Source: Bauldia sp963759235
GTDB taxonomy: Bacteria > Pseudomonadota > Alphaproteobacteria > Rhizobiales > Kaistiaceae
Assembly: GCA_963759235.1 (NCBI GenBank)
Contig: CAVWYO010000001.1
Span: 62,001 to 126,000, forward strand
Direction: 5' to 3'
Length of the DNA: 64,000 bases
Shown here: piece after piece, positions 16,205-26,881 of the stretch
Layout: the number at the start of each line of letters is the position of its first letter
Position numbering within the stretch: the stretch's first letter is position 1
Program-made: the position numbers and the translations under genes
The notes under the pieces: generated by a model
The model's database searches: none
Told to the model about the DNA's origin: nothing
Seen by the model: only the letters and a program-made list of their open reading frames with translations

Positions 16205-16845
16205 CCGGCATGCGCGAACCGGAGCCCGACCTTTTCGGCGAGGCCGAAAGCGCGGTGGCAGAGCCGCATTCGCTGGCCGAGGCGCGTCGTCTGGCGCGCA
16301 TCTGCACGCGCTGCGATCTTTACAGGAACGCCAATCAGACAGTCTTCGGCGAAGGACCGGTGGACGCGCGAATCATGCTGGTCGGTGAGCAGCCGGGCGA
16401 TCAGGAGGACCTGCAAGGTCGTCCATTCGTCGGGCCGGCCGGCCAGGTCCTCGACCGCGGGCTGGCCGATGCCGGCCTCGACCGAGCGGCGCTTTACATC
16501 ACCAACGGGGTGAAGCATTTCAAGAACGAGCCGCGCGGCAAGCGGCGTCTCCACAAGCGGCCGGACATCGCCGAAATCGACATCTGCCGGTGGTGGCTCG
16601 ACCTCGAGCGCAAATTCGTCCGGCCCGCCGTGATCGTGGCGCTCGGCGCGACCGGCCTCCGCTCCGTCACCGGACGCTCCCTCACCATCGCCTCAACGCG
16701 GGGCAAGCCGACGCCCTTGCACGACGGCGCGACCCTGATCGTCACCGTCCATCCCTCCTATCTCCTCCGCCTTCCCGACCGCGATGCGGCCGAGCGCGAG
16801 TACCACCGGTTCGTTGCGGATCTCCGGCTTGCCGCCGAGAGCTGA
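16201..16845 (+). CDS. udgX: UdgX family uracil-DNA-binding protein / uracil-DNA glycosylase
   Basis: Iron-sulfur UDG-superfamily protein of about 214 residues. Seen are CTRCDLY (cluster Cys pair, about residues 35-38), motif A GEQPGDQED, the UdgX-specific R-loop KRRLHKRP (about residue 115) and motif B HPSYLLR. In characterised UdgX (Mycobacterium smegmatis) the His of this loop forms a covalent bond with deoxyuridine after base removal, giving an irreversible crosslink. That His is present here. The start is TTG 16201, overlapping the PAP2 stop, with AGGAGGAG just upstream; ATG 16210 is the alternative. A genome-maintenance role is inferred from the family. Confidence 0.93.
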   Translation: MTGMREPEPDLFGEAESAVAEPHSLAEARRLARICTRCDLYRNANQTVFGEGPVDARIMLVGEQPGDQEDLQGRPFVGPAGQVLDRGLADAGLDRAALYITNGVKHFKNEPRGKRRLHKRPDIAEIDICRWWLDLERKFVRPAVIVALGATGLRSVTGRSLTIASTRGKPTPLHDGATLIVTVHPSYLLRLPDRDAAEREYHRFVADLRLAAES

Positions 16846-16910
16846 GCCGCCGATCGCTGAACGCCGATCCCTTCGCCCGCGAATGTCGGGGTCCGTCACA
16901 CCCCGCCGGC

Positions 16911-16940
16911 TTGCCGCGGGTGAGTCGCGCGTCCTATAAG
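16911..16940 (+). promoter_or_regulatory. Sigma-70-like promoter for argG
   Basis: TTGCCG (16911-16916) and TATAAG (16935-16940) with an 18-nt spacer, 37 nt upstream of the argG ATG. Confidence 0.5.
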
Positions 16941-16977
16941 CCGGCGACCTTTTTCACCGATCTCGGGGGCGTCCGGC

Positions 16978-18189
<1,212 letters not shown>

Positions 18190-18281
18190 CCAAGAAGCGC
18201 TGCCGGGCGCCCCGTCACGCAAAGGTTTAATCGCGCATTAAGCGTCGAATGCAACCTTTCCGGCGTCCCCGGAGTGGCCGC

Positions 18282-20822
18282 ATGAAGTTCCTGTCAGGAG
18301 CATTCCCTCTCGACGGTCAGCCTGACACCGACGACGACATCCTGAGCGCCGCACTCGAGAGCATGCCTTACGGCTTCTCGATCTGGGACGAAACGTTCAA
18401 GCTGGTGCTGGTCAACCAGCGCTACCTCGACATCTACGGCCTGCCCGCCGAGCGGGTCCATCGGGGCATGTCGATCGAGGAGGTCGTCGAGCTGACGATC
18501 GCGGTCGGCAATCACCCCGGCGTAACCGCGGCCGAACTTTCTCGCGCCTATCGCGATCGGTTCGCCGGCACCAGAGATCCGGCCAAGCCGCTCGTCTACG
18601 AGACGGCGATTCGTGGCCGCATCATCAAGACCACCCATATCCGTCGCCCCGGTCTCGGTTGGCTGGATACTCACCAGGACGTCACCGAGCAGAGGCTGCG
18701 GCAGAGCACGTTGCGCAACCGGAACCTCGAACTCGACGCCGCGCTCGACAGCATGGCCTATGGCTTCTGCCTATGGAACGAGGCACTTCGGCTGGTGCTG
18801 TGCAACCGCCGTTTCGCGGAACTCTATGGCCTCGATCAGTCGGCCACCCGCGAAGGGACAAGCCTGTTCGATGTCTTTCTGGCGAGCACGGAGGCCGGCA
18901 ATCATCAAGGACGGTCCGCCGCCGAGATGAGCAACCTCTATCGGAACCGGCTCGCGGCCATGGGCGAGGATGAGACCTTCCTCGCCGAGGAGGTCATGGC
19001 CAGCGGCCGGATCGTCAAGGTCAGCTTCCGACAGGCCCCCGACGCTTGCTGGGTTGCGACCCACGAGGACGTAACCGAGCAAAAGGACCACATGCTGGCG
19101 CTGGAGCAGCGCGAGCGGGACCTTGCCCATCAGAACATGCGCTTCGATGCGGCCATCAACAATATGTCCCAGGGCCTTTGCCTGTTCGACAGCGAGCAGA
19201 GGCTGGTCATCTGCAACAAGCGCTATGCCGATCTCTATGGCACGCCGGAGGAACTCGTCCGGCCCGGCACGTCGCTGGAAGCCATTCTCAAGGACCGCAT
19301 CAGCCGGGGATTCCATCCGAAGGACGGGGCCGAAGGTTATATCCGGGGCCGGTTGGACATTGTCGCCCGTAAAGTGGATACCGCCGATACCGTCGAACTG
19401 CAGGATGGCCGCATTATTTCGGTCCTTCATCATCCGCTGGCCGATGGCGGTTGGGTATCCACCCATCAAGACATCACGGAGCAGCGGCGGACCGAAGCGC
19501 GCATCCGCCATCTTGCTCGCCACGATGCACTCACCGACCTTCCCAACCGGATGTTGTTCCGCGAGCGCATGCAGGAAGCGGAGGTGCGGATCGCGAGAAA
19601 TGAAATCGTCGCCGTCCTTTTTATCGATCTCGACCACTACAAGACCGTCAACGATGTGTTCGGCCACGCCATCGGCGACGCGGTCCTCGTCAAGGTCGCA
19701 TCGCGCTTGTTGAAGGCGTGCCGAAAGGGCGACATCGTTGCCCGGCTCGGCGGCGACGAGTTCGCGATCCTCTACGGTCGGCTGGCGTCTCCGGAAGATG
19801 CCGCGGCACTGGCCGACCGCATCGTCAAGACGATGGCCAAGCCGATGCGGGTCGAGCATCACGAGGTGGTGGTCGGCGCGAGCGTCGGGATCGCCGTCGC
19901 TCCTGAAGACGGGCGGACCACCGAGACGCTGATGAAGAATGCCGACCTTGCGCTCTACCGGGCAAAAGCGGATGGCCGCGGCACTCATCATTTCTTCGAG
20001 CCGGATATGGATGTCGCCCTCCAAAACCGGCTTGCCTTCGGGACTGATCTTCGCTCGGCGCTTGCAGGCGGCGAACTCGCCCTCGCTTTCCAGCCGTTGT
20101 TCAATCTCGCCGAAAACCGCATCTGCGCTTTCGAGGCGCTGCTGCGCTGGCATCATCCGACCCGCGGCACGATCATGCCGGACCAGATCGTTCCGATCGC
20201 GGAGGAAACCGGCGCAATCATTTCGATCGGCGAGTGGGTCCTGCGCACCGCTTGCATCGAGGCCGCCAAATGGCCGAGCGCCGTTCGGGTGGCAGTCAAT
20301 CTTTCGCCGGTTCAGTTCAGGCACCGCAGTCTCCTGCAACAGGTCAAGGCGGCTCTTGCCGAGTCGGGCATTTGTGCCGAGCGCCTCGAACTGGAGCTAA
20401 CCGAGGCGGCGCTTCTCGCCGGGACCAATGCAGCCATCGAAACCCTGGAAGAGCTCCACCAGATCGGAGTCCGCATCGCCCTCGACGACTTCGGCACCGG
20501 CTGTTCGAGCCTTGGCTACCTGCGCTCGTTCCCCTTCGACAAGATCAAGATCGATCAGTCCTTCGTGCAGGATGTCTCATCGCATGCCGACGCGGCGGCG
20601 CTAGTCCGGGCGGTCGTCGGATTGGGGCGGAGCCTCGGCATGTCCACCACGGCCGAAGGAGTAGAGACCGAGGACCAGTTGCAACTGATCCGCGACCAGG
20701 GCTGCACCGAGGTTCAAGGCTTCCTGTTCAGTCCTCCGCTTCCGGCCAGCGCCGTAGCGGCGCTCTTCGCCGAGACGACCAGCGACGCAAGCCGGGCCGC
20801 CAAACGCTTGGCCGCCTTCTGA
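18282..20822 (+). CDS. Triple-PAS GGDEF-EAL protein (cyclic-di-GMP turnover)
   Basis: About 846 residues, cytosolic. Three successive PAS_7-type sensor domains are seen, each with the pattern A-x-M-x-x-G-[FL]-x-[IL]-[WF] (ALESMPYGFSIWD, ALDSMAYGFCLWN, AINNMSQGLCLFD) and each ending in a THxDVTEQ or THQDITEQ boundary. The GGDEF domain has an intact RLGGDEFAILYG and the EAL domain has FEALLRWHHP, NLSPVQFR and LDDFGTG, so both the cyclase and phosphodiesterase halves look competent. No transmembrane helix is visible, so the PAS repeats should sense cytosolic cues. ATG 18282 is preferred, and ATG 18249 would add 11 residues. It stands alone between argG and the protease gene. Confidence 0.9.
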   Translation: MKFLSGAFPLDGQPDTDDDILSAALESMPYGFSIWDETFKLVLVNQRYLDIYGLPAERVHRGMSIEEVVELTIAVGNHPGVTAAELSRAYRDRFAGTRDPAKPLVYETAIRGRIIKTTHIRRPGLGWLDTHQDVTEQRLRQSTLRNRNLELDAALDSMAYGFCLWNEALRLVLCNRRFAELYGLDQSATREGTSLFDVFLASTEAGNHQGRSAAEMSNLYRNRLAAMGEDETFLAEEVMASGRIVKVSFRQAPDACWVATHEDVTEQKDHMLALEQRERDLAHQNMRFDAAINNMSQGLCLFDSEQRLVICNKRYADLYGTPEELVRPGTSLEAILKDRISRGFHPKDGAEGYIRGRLDIVARKVDTADTVELQDGRIISVLHHPLADGGWVSTHQDITEQRRTEARIRHLARHDALTDLPNRMLFRERMQEAEVRIARNEIVAVLFIDLDHYKTVNDVFGHAIGDAVLVKVASRLLKACRKGDIVARLGGDEFAILYGRLASPEDAAALADRIVKTMAKPMRVEHHEVVVGASVGIAVAPEDGRTTETLMKNADLALYRAKADGRGTHHFFEPDMDVALQNRLAFGTDLRSALAGGELALAFQPLFNLAENRICAFEALLRWHHPTRGTIMPDQIVPIAEETGAIISIGEWVLRTACIEAAKWPSAVRVAVNLSPVQFRHRSLLQQVKAALAESGICAERLELELTEAALLAGTNAAIETLEELHQIGVRIALDDFGTGCSSLGYLRSFPFDKIKIDQSFVQDVSSHADAAALVRAVVGLGRSLGMSTTAEGVETEDQLQLIRDQGCTEVQGFLFSPPLPASAVAALFAETTSDASRAAKRLAAF

Positions 20823-20913
20823 ACCGTCGCCCTTGCGCCGGCGTGCCGGCGTCTCCAAATTCAAGCTACATTGGCAGCCGCGCCGCGAAAAAAATGCGGC
20901 GGAAAGAGTTCGC

Positions 20914-22017
20914 ATGCCTTGGTCAATTACCATCGCCCGGGTGGCGGGGAGCGAGATTCGCATCCACGTCACCTTCCTCCTTCTCCTCGCCTGGATCGGC
21001 GTCGCCCAGTACACGCAAGGGGGCGCCGCAGCCGCTCTCGACGCCGTACTCTTCATCATCGCCGTATTCGCCTGCGTCGTGCTGCACGAACTCGGGCATG
21101 CGCTGGCGGCTCGCCGCTACGGGATAACCACGCCGGACATAACGCTGCTGCCGATCGGCGGGCTCGCCCGCCTGTCCCGTATTCCCGAGCGGCCCTCCGA
21201 GGAGATCGTCATCGCCATCGCCGGCCCCGCGGTGAACGTCGTCATCGCGGCGGTTCTCATCCTCGTCCTGGGTACGCGGATCGACCTGACCAACCTGGCC
21301 GAGATCGAGAATCCCGCGCTCGGCTTCGCCGTCCGGCTCGCGGCGGTCAACATATTCCTCGTGCTGTTCAACCTCATCCCCGCCTTTCCGATGGATGGCG
21401 GCCGTGTGCTTCGCGCCCTGCTTGCCTACCGCCTCGGCCGCCGCCGGGCGACGGAGGTCGCCGCTATCATCGGCCAGGCGCTCGCCTTCGTTTTCGCCTT
21501 TCTTGGCCTGATCGGCGGCAACGCGATCCTCGTCTTCATCGCCATCTTCGTCTTCCTCGCCGCGCGCGCCGAAGCAGGCGACGCCGGCCTCACGGAGGCA
21601 GCCCACCGCATTTCGGTCGACCGCGCCATGATCCGCGCCTTCGAGACGCTCGGACCGCAGGCAACGGTCGACGACGCCGCCGAAGCGCTGCTGCGCACCA
21701 CGCAGCACGAGTTCCCGGTGATCGACGGGAGCGGTCGGCTGCGCGGCATCCTGAGCCGCAACGCGATGGTCCGTGCGTTGAAATCGAGCGGACCGGCAAC
21801 TCCGGTGCTCGAGGTGATGTCGACCGACGTCCCGTCGGTTCGGCTTGGCCAGTCGCTCGACCTTGCGGTCGCTCAGATGCGGGATCACCAGTCACCCTAT
21901 GTCGGGGTCGTCGACAATGACGGTCGACTGGTCGGCTATGTCAGCCAGGAGAACCTTGCCGAGCTTATGATGGTCGGAGGCGCCGACCGCAATGCGACCC
22001 CGCGCCCCAACGGCTGA
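20914..22017 (+). CDS. Site-2 protease family (M50) membrane metalloprotease with C-terminal CBS domains
   Basis: Intramembrane zinc protease of 367 residues. The zinc motif HELGH (about residue 54) and the second motif FNLIPAFPMDGGR (about residue 150) are intact, within five to six hydrophobic segments. A CBS pair follows from about residue 240: ATVDDAAEALLRTTQHEFPVID and SVRLGQSLDLAVAQMRDHQSPYVGVVD. CBS domains suggest regulation by adenine nucleotides. The start at ATG 20914 (MPWSITIARVAGSEIRIH) is the family's usual N-terminus and has GGAAAGAG upstream. It is convergent with the cyclase-like gene. The substrate is unknown; family members cleave anti-sigma factors or other single-span proteins. 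Confidence 0.92.
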   Translation: MPWSITIARVAGSEIRIHVTFLLLLAWIGVAQYTQGGAAAALDAVLFIIAVFACVVLHELGHALAARRYGITTPDITLLPIGGLARLSRIPERPSEEIVIAIAGPAVNVVIAAVLILVLGTRIDLTNLAEIENPALGFAVRLAAVNIFLVLFNLIPAFPMDGGRVLRALLAYRLGRRRATEVAAIIGQALAFVFAFLGLIGGNAILVFIAIFVFLAARAEAGDAGLTEAAHRISVDRAMIRAFETLGPQATVDDAAEALLRTTQHEFPVIDGSGRLRGILSRNAMVRALKSSGPATPVLEVMSTDVPSVRLGQSLDLAVAQMRDHQSPYVGVVDNDGRLVGYVSQENLAELMMVGGADRNATPRPNG

Positions 22018-22026
22018 CCGCGACGG

Positions 22027-23868
22027 CTATTCCGGCAGCCCGGCCAGGCGTAGCCCGTCGAGGTACATCTCCAGAATGCGTGGCTGAACGAATTTCATCG
22101 CGTCACCCACCTGCCGGACCGTGATGCCGGGGCGTGACGCGACGAATTTCGCCAATGCTCCCTTGGCTTCCTCGATGTCGCCCGCCCTCGCCAGAAAGAC
22201 AGCCAGATCCCGGTACGCCCAGGTCATTCCGACCTTCTCGCCGAGGGCCCGTCTCGCCCACTTTGCCGCTTCGTTCGGCTCTCCGGCGGCAAAGCGCGAA
22301 AAACCAATTCCGATGTAGGCGTTGAAGCTGAACGGATCGAGCGGGCTGAGCTTGACAGCCTTCTCGAAGCAGGCTCGTGCATCGTCCGGGTCACCCCGAT
22401 ACGCCTCCAGGAAACCACGGCGGGTCCACGCCCAGGCGTTGTTCGGATCGAGCGCCAGCGCCCGGTCGACGAAGACCTTGGCGCGATCGAGATCGCCGAA
22501 GAGCAGCATCGTCGCAGTCGCCAGCGCGGTCAGCGCGGTTGGATCGTCGCCGATCGCCGGCGATGCCTCGGCGATGAGGCGCTCGCCTTCCCCACGGATC
22601 GTCTCCAGGTCGTCGCTCCAATTATAGACCACGTGCTGCGCCCGCGCCCACGCGGCAATCGCCGTGGCACGGGCGTAGGTGGGGTCGAGTTGCCGCGCTT
22701 CGTCGAGGAGTTGAATCGCCTCATTGTTGTCGTCGTGCCGGTGCGCCCACAGGTGCGGCAGCGCCCGCAGCACGAGATCGTAGGCAGCGACGCTGCCGGG
22801 ACGCTTTCGGCGCGAATGGGCGATCTCGGCGTCCCAGATCGACGGCCTCAGCGCCCCCGTCACGCGGGTTGCGATCTCGTCCTCGAAATCGAAGAGGTTG
22901 ACGACGGCACCCTCAAAGCGATCCGCCCAGATGTGCGTGCCGGCCAGAGCATCGATGAGCTGGGCCGTGACGCGCACCCGGTCGCCGGATTTGCGAAGGC
23001 TGCCCTCGAGAACGTAGCGCACGCCGAGCTCGCGGGAGATGTCGCGCATGTCGACGCCGCGTCCCCGGTAGGCGTAGGCCGAGTTGCGGGCGATGACCGT
23101 GAAGTCGCGCACCCGCGACAGCGACGCCGTGATCTCCTCGACGATTCCGTCGATCATCGGATCGGCGGACGGATCGCCGGACATGTTGTCGAACGGCAGG
23201 ACGACGATCGACGGCTGGCCTGGCTCCGCAATCTCGCCGGGCGCCACCGAGGCGCTCGCCACGGCCATCGCCGGAGACGCCTCTTCTTGCGAGCGCCTCT
23301 TGTAGCCGTAGCCGAACGGCACCGGCTCTGCCGTCTCGCCTTCGTTCGATCCCGTCCAGATCCAGATTTCGAAGAGTTCGTCCTTCTTGCCCTTCAGTTC
23401 GACCCACTCGGTCTTGTTGAACTGGGCGGACAGTTCCGCCGCGAGCTGCCAGCGCACGGAATGGGTGATGGCGATCCCGCCGGGCGGCGCGACTTCCTGA
23501 AGGCGAACCACGAAGCCCACCGCCGCGCCGAATCGGTCCTCGCCCTGAACGAACACGTCGGCGAGCGCGACCCCGAGCCGCGCGATGATCGGGTCGCCGG
23601 CCCGGGTCTCGTTGTACTTCGCCATGGCGGTCTGGAACGAGATCGACCATTCGACCGCGTCCTCGACGCTCGGAAACTCGATCAGCGCGCCGTCACCCAT
23701 CGTCTTGAAGAGATTGCCGGAGTGCTTGGCGACGCTCGGCCGCAGCATGTTGCGCCGGATCCGCGCGAGATCGACCAGCGTTCCGCGCTCGTCGCGTTCG
23801 ACGAGCCGCGAATAGCCGGCGACGTCGAGCGAAGCCAAGACTGTCAGCTTGCGGGGCGCACGCCGCAT
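22027..23868 (-). CDS. Class III cyclase-homology domain + TolB-like domain + TPR protein, active site altered
   Basis: A 613-residue protein with an N-terminal class III nucleotide cyclase domain (about 1-175), a TolB_N-like domain (PSIVVLPFDNMSGDPSADP to LFDFEDEIATRV, about 225-360) and a TPR array to the end. Both metal-binding Asp residues are kept (SLDVAGYSRL and KTMGDGALIEF), as are the Lys of KTMGD and the Asp and Arg of DRFGAAVGFVVRL. However, the Asn that normally sits in this last motif (V-N-x-A-A-R) is Gly, and the usual GD of the preceding strand reads AD. Catalysis may thus be weak or absent. The start is ATG 23868 (MRRAPRKLTVLASLD). It is divergent from typA. Confidence 0.85.
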   Translation of the reverse strand: MRRAPRKLTVLASLDVAGYSRLVERDERGTLVDLARIRRNMLRPSVAKHSGNLFKTMGDGALIEFPSVEDAVEWSISFQTAMAKYNETRAGDPIIARLGVALADVFVQGEDRFGAAVGFVVRLQEVAPPGGIAITHSVRWQLAAELSAQFNKTEWVELKGKKDELFEIWIWTGSNEGETAEPVPFGYGYKRRSQEEASPAMAVASASVAPGEIAEPGQPSIVVLPFDNMSGDPSADPMIDGIVEEITASLSRVRDFTVIARNSAYAYRGRGVDMRDISRELGVRYVLEGSLRKSGDRVRVTAQLIDALAGTHIWADRFEGAVVNLFDFEDEIATRVTGALRPSIWDAEIAHSRRKRPGSVAAYDLVLRALPHLWAHRHDDNNEAIQLLDEARQLDPTYARATAIAAWARAQHVVYNWSDDLETIRGEGERLIAEASPAIGDDPTALTALATATMLLFGDLDRAKVFVDRALALDPNNAWAWTRRGFLEAYRGDPDDARACFEKAVKLSPLDPFSFNAYIGIGFSRFAAGEPNEAAKWARRALGEKVGMTWAYRDLAVFLARAGDIEEAKGALAKFVASRPGITVRQVGDAMKFVQPRILEMYLDGLRLAGLPE

Positions 23869-24179
23869 CGCGGTTGGTCCTCGGGGGCGAACGGCGGCAG
23901 TTTTGGGCCAGCCGACGTGGCCTTGCAAGCGAAGTCTTTGCGCCAGACCCGGTGGTCTCCGCCGCAAACCGACCTTGCGGGCGCTTTGAGCAGCATGAGT
24001 AGGAAACGCTCCCGAACCCGACAAAAAACCGGGTCCGGCACCACGGTCCCGACGCCTGACGGCTCGCCGGAGGTTAGCCAATACTCACCGCCATCGAGGT
24101 AAATAGCAGGCATTCGGCTTCGCCGATTGTGTTTGCTGCGGCGCAACCTATATTGCGGCGACCCAGCCGGAACCCGTTC
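23869..24179. other. Intergenic region between the divergent cyclase-like gene and typA
   Basis: About 311 bp carrying both promoters. The frames through it have no family-like sequence. Just before typA there is a CCTATATTG segment (about 24148-24156) that could be a -10 region. I see no regulatory palindrome of note. Confidence 0.45.
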
Positions 24180-25994
24180 ATGCCCCTTCGCAACATTGCA
24201 ATTATTGCCCATGTCGATCACGGCAAGACGACCCTGATCGACGTTCTTCTGCGCCAGTCGGGCGCTTTCCGCGACAATCAACGGGTGGCGGAGCGGGCGA
24301 TGGATTCCAACGATCTGGAGCGGGAGCGCGGCATCACCATCCTCGCCAAGGTGACATCGCTCCTGTGGCAGGACACCCGAATCAATATCGTCGACACCCC
24401 CGGCCACGCAGATTTCGGCGGCGAGGTCGAGCGGATCCTGTCGATGGTCGACGGCGCCATCCTGCTGGTCGACGCGGCCGAGGGGCCGATGCCGCAGACC
24501 AAGTTCGTGCTCCAGAAGGCGCTCCGGCGCGGTTTGAAGCCGATCGTCGCGATCAACAAGATCGACCGGCCCGACGAGCGCCACGCCGAGGTCCTCAACG
24601 AGATCTTCGATCTCTTTGCCGCTCTCGACGCGACCGAGGAACAGCTCGATTTTCCGGTGCTCTACGGCTCGGCCAAGCAAGGGTGGATGGCGACCGCCCC
24701 GTTGGGACCGAAGGTCTCGACCGCGCCGCTCTTCGACCTGGTTCTCAGCCACGTGCCGGAGCCGACCGTCGAGGACGGCCCGTTCCGCATGCTGGCCACG
24801 ACCCTCGAGGCCAACCCGTATCTCGGCCGTATTCTCACCGGCCGGATCGCTTCCGGCAGCGTACGCCCCAACATGCCGGTGAAGGCCCTGGCCCGCGATG
24901 GATCGACGGTCGAGCTCGGTCGCGTCTCCAAGGTGCTCGCCTTTCGCGGCCTCGAACGTCGGCCGATCGAGGAAGGCAACGCCGGCGACATCGTTGCCAT
25001 CGCCGGCCTCGCCGAGGCAACGGTCGCCGATACGCTCGCCGCCCCCGAGGTCGACACGCCGATCGCAGCGCAGCCGATCGACCCGCCGACGCTGTCGATG
25101 ACCTTCCGCGTCAATGACGGACCGCTTGCCGGTACCGAGGGGGACAAGATCCAGAGCCGTGTTATCCGCGAGCGGCTCATGCGTGAGGCGGAAGGCAACG
25201 TCGCCTTGAAGGTCGACGAAACCAGCGAGCCGGATGCCTATATCGTCGCCGGACGCGGCGAGTTGCAGCTTGCCATCCTGATCGAGACGATGCGCCGCGA
25301 GGGCTTCGAGCTCTGCGTCGCGCGGCCAAAGGTCCTTTACAAGACGAGCGAAAGCGGCCAGCGGCTGGAGCCGATCGAGGAAGTGACCATCGACGTCGAC
25401 GAGGAGCACTCCGGCGTCGTCGTGCAAAAGCTGTCCGAGCGGCGCGCCGACCTGCTCGAAATGCGCCCCTCCGGCGGCGGCCGCGTGCGGCTGGTCTTCC
25501 ATGCTCCGACCCGCGGCCTGCTCGGCTATCAGTCGGAGCTGCTGTCCGACACGCGGGGCACAGCGGTGTTCAACCGCGTCTTCCACGACTACGCACCGTA
25601 TCGTGGCGACATCCCGGCTCGCAGCAACGGCGTGCTGATCTCCAATTCCGAGGGTGACGCGGTCGCCTATGCGTTGTGGAACCTGGAGGACCGCGGTCCG
25701 ATGCTGATCGATCCCGGCGTCAAGGTCTATCGGGGAATGATCGTCGGCGAACACAGCCGCGGCAACGATCTCGAAGTCAATGTGATGAAGGGCAAGCAAC
25801 TGACCAACGTCCGAGCCTCCGGCAAGGACGAGGCCGTGCGCCTGACGCCGCCGATCCGCCTCTCGCTGGAGGCCTCGCTCGCCTATATCGACGACGACGA
25901 ATTGGTCGAGGTGACCCCGCGGTCGATTCGACTCCGCAAAGCGATCCTCGATCCCCACGCCCGCAAGCGCGCGGAGCGCGCCGGCGCCGCGTAA
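24180..25994 (+). CDS. typA: Translational GTPase TypA/BipA
   Basis: Ribosome-associated GTPase of 604 residues involved in ribosome assembly and stress or cold adaptation. G1 is AHVDHGKTTL, the switch region has ERERGITI, G3 is DTPGHADFGGEVER and G4 is NKIDRPD, all canonical. EF-Tu-like domain II, EF-G-like domains III and V, and the TypA-specific C-terminus with MKGKQLTNVRASGKDEAVRL follow. Start at ATG 24180 (MPLRNIAIIAHVDHGK), the standard N-terminus. It is single and not visibly in an operon. Confidence 0.97.
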   Translation: MPLRNIAIIAHVDHGKTTLIDVLLRQSGAFRDNQRVAERAMDSNDLERERGITILAKVTSLLWQDTRINIVDTPGHADFGGEVERILSMVDGAILLVDAAEGPMPQTKFVLQKALRRGLKPIVAINKIDRPDERHAEVLNEIFDLFAALDATEEQLDFPVLYGSAKQGWMATAPLGPKVSTAPLFDLVLSHVPEPTVEDGPFRMLATTLEANPYLGRILTGRIASGSVRPNMPVKALARDGSTVELGRVSKVLAFRGLERRPIEEGNAGDIVAIAGLAEATVADTLAAPEVDTPIAAQPIDPPTLSMTFRVNDGPLAGTEGDKIQSRVIRERLMREAEGNVALKVDETSEPDAYIVAGRGELQLAILIETMRREGFELCVARPKVLYKTSESGQRLEPIEEVTIDVDEEHSGVVVQKLSERRADLLEMRPSGGGRVRLVFHAPTRGLLGYQSELLSDTRGTAVFNRVFHDYAPYRGDIPARSNGVLISNSEGDAVAYALWNLEDRGPMLIDPGVKVYRGMIVGEHSRGNDLEVNVMKGKQLTNVRASGKDEAVRLTPPIRLSLEASLAYIDDDELVEVTPRSIRLRKAILDPHARKRAERAGAA

Positions 25995-26056
25995 CGAGCG
26001 ATGCGCGCCACACATCGATTTCAAGGGGCTTGAGCTTTTCGCCGCTTCGCGATGGG

Positions 26057-26752
26057 ATGGCGGACATGGTCGATCCCTCGAGGGCCAGCTGGCGTAACCT
26101 GCCCGGCCGCGTAATTACCGGCTGGCCGCGGCTGTTGATCGCCGCCGGCATTTCCGTGCTGGTCTTGGCTGGCGCCCTTCTTCTTCACACGAGTCTGACC
26201 ACCGGGCTCCTCATCGCCTGGGACGCCGGCGTCATCTTCTTCCTTGTTGCCCTCGCCCAGTTGATGGCAACGGCCGGTGTGGCCGATATCCGCCAGCGCG
26301 CGGCCCGCCAGGACGTTGGCCAGTTCGTCGTGTTGGCCCTGACGGCGGTGGCGACACTGGCAAGCGTCGCCGCAATCTATGCGGAGGTCGGTCGATCTGC
26401 CGAGGCAGGGACCGCGACCACGTGGAGCATGGCGCTGGCTGTCGGAACGATCGTGCTGTCGTGGCTTTTCGTCCACTCCATCTTCGCCGTCCACTATGCG
26501 CACGAATATTATGCGCCGACCAACGAGGCGCCGCGAGGACTCGCCTTCCCCGGCGATCCGAGCGAGCCAGACTATTGGGATTTTGCCTATTTTGCGTTGG
26601 TCATCGGCATGACCTCGCAAGTCTCCGACGTTGCGGTGACAAGTCAGCGAATCCGCCGGACCGTCACGGCGCACGGAATCGTGGCGTTCTGGTTCAACGT
26701 CGCACTGCTCGCCCTCGTCGTGAACATCGCCGCCGACGCCATCCGACCATAG
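26057..26752 (+). CDS. DUF1345 family membrane protein
   Basis: Inner-membrane protein of about 231 residues. Five hydrophobic segments are seen (LLIAAGISVLVLAGALLL, LLIAWDAGVIFFLVALAQLM, FVVLALTAVATLASVAAIYAE, ALAVGTIVLSWLFVHSIFAVHYAHEYY, GIVAFWFNVALLALVVNIAADAI). Family landmarks are AWDAGVIFFL, the DIRQRAARQD loop, HYAHEYY and the cytosolic DFAYFALVIGMTSQVSDVAVTS. The function of the family is unknown. Starts at ATG 26057 or 26066 are equally possible and neither has a strong Shine-Dalgarno. Confidence 0.88.
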   Translation: MADMVDPSRASWRNLPGRVITGWPRLLIAAGISVLVLAGALLLHTSLTTGLLIAWDAGVIFFLVALAQLMATAGVADIRQRAARQDVGQFVVLALTAVATLASVAAIYAEVGRSAEAGTATTWSMALAVGTIVLSWLFVHSIFAVHYAHEYYAPTNEAPRGLAFPGDPSEPDYWDFAYFALVIGMTSQVSDVAVTSQRIRRTVTAHGIVAFWFNVALLALVVNIAADAIRP

Positions 26753-26881
26753 CGGGCCCCTGCGGGTGGGAAACGATTATCGGCCATCTCGCAGCAGCCT
26801 TGCAACACTGTCGCAAAATTTGTTTGGCGGCGTGCGCATGCCCTCTTTGCAGGGCGGTCCGGTGGTCATAAGCTTGCCTCC

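Noticed and set aside
15436..16845. 469-codon frame on the plus strand covering PAP2 and UdgX
   Set aside because: Only its C-terminal part (from 16201) is real (UdgX). The upstream part is an out-of-frame reading of the PAP2 gene; this is not a fusion protein.
18249..18281. Upstream ATG of the GGDEF-EAL protein as the start
   Set aside because: It would add MQPFRRPRSGR, basic residues without resemblance to a domain or signal; ATG 18282 gives a cleaner N-terminus. It cannot be excluded.
23844..26024. Long open frame of over 700 codons on the minus strand opposite typA
   Set aside because: Antisense shadow of typA in GC-rich DNA: composition is Arg/Gly/Asp/His-rich, no family motifs, and typA on the other strand is fully conserved.
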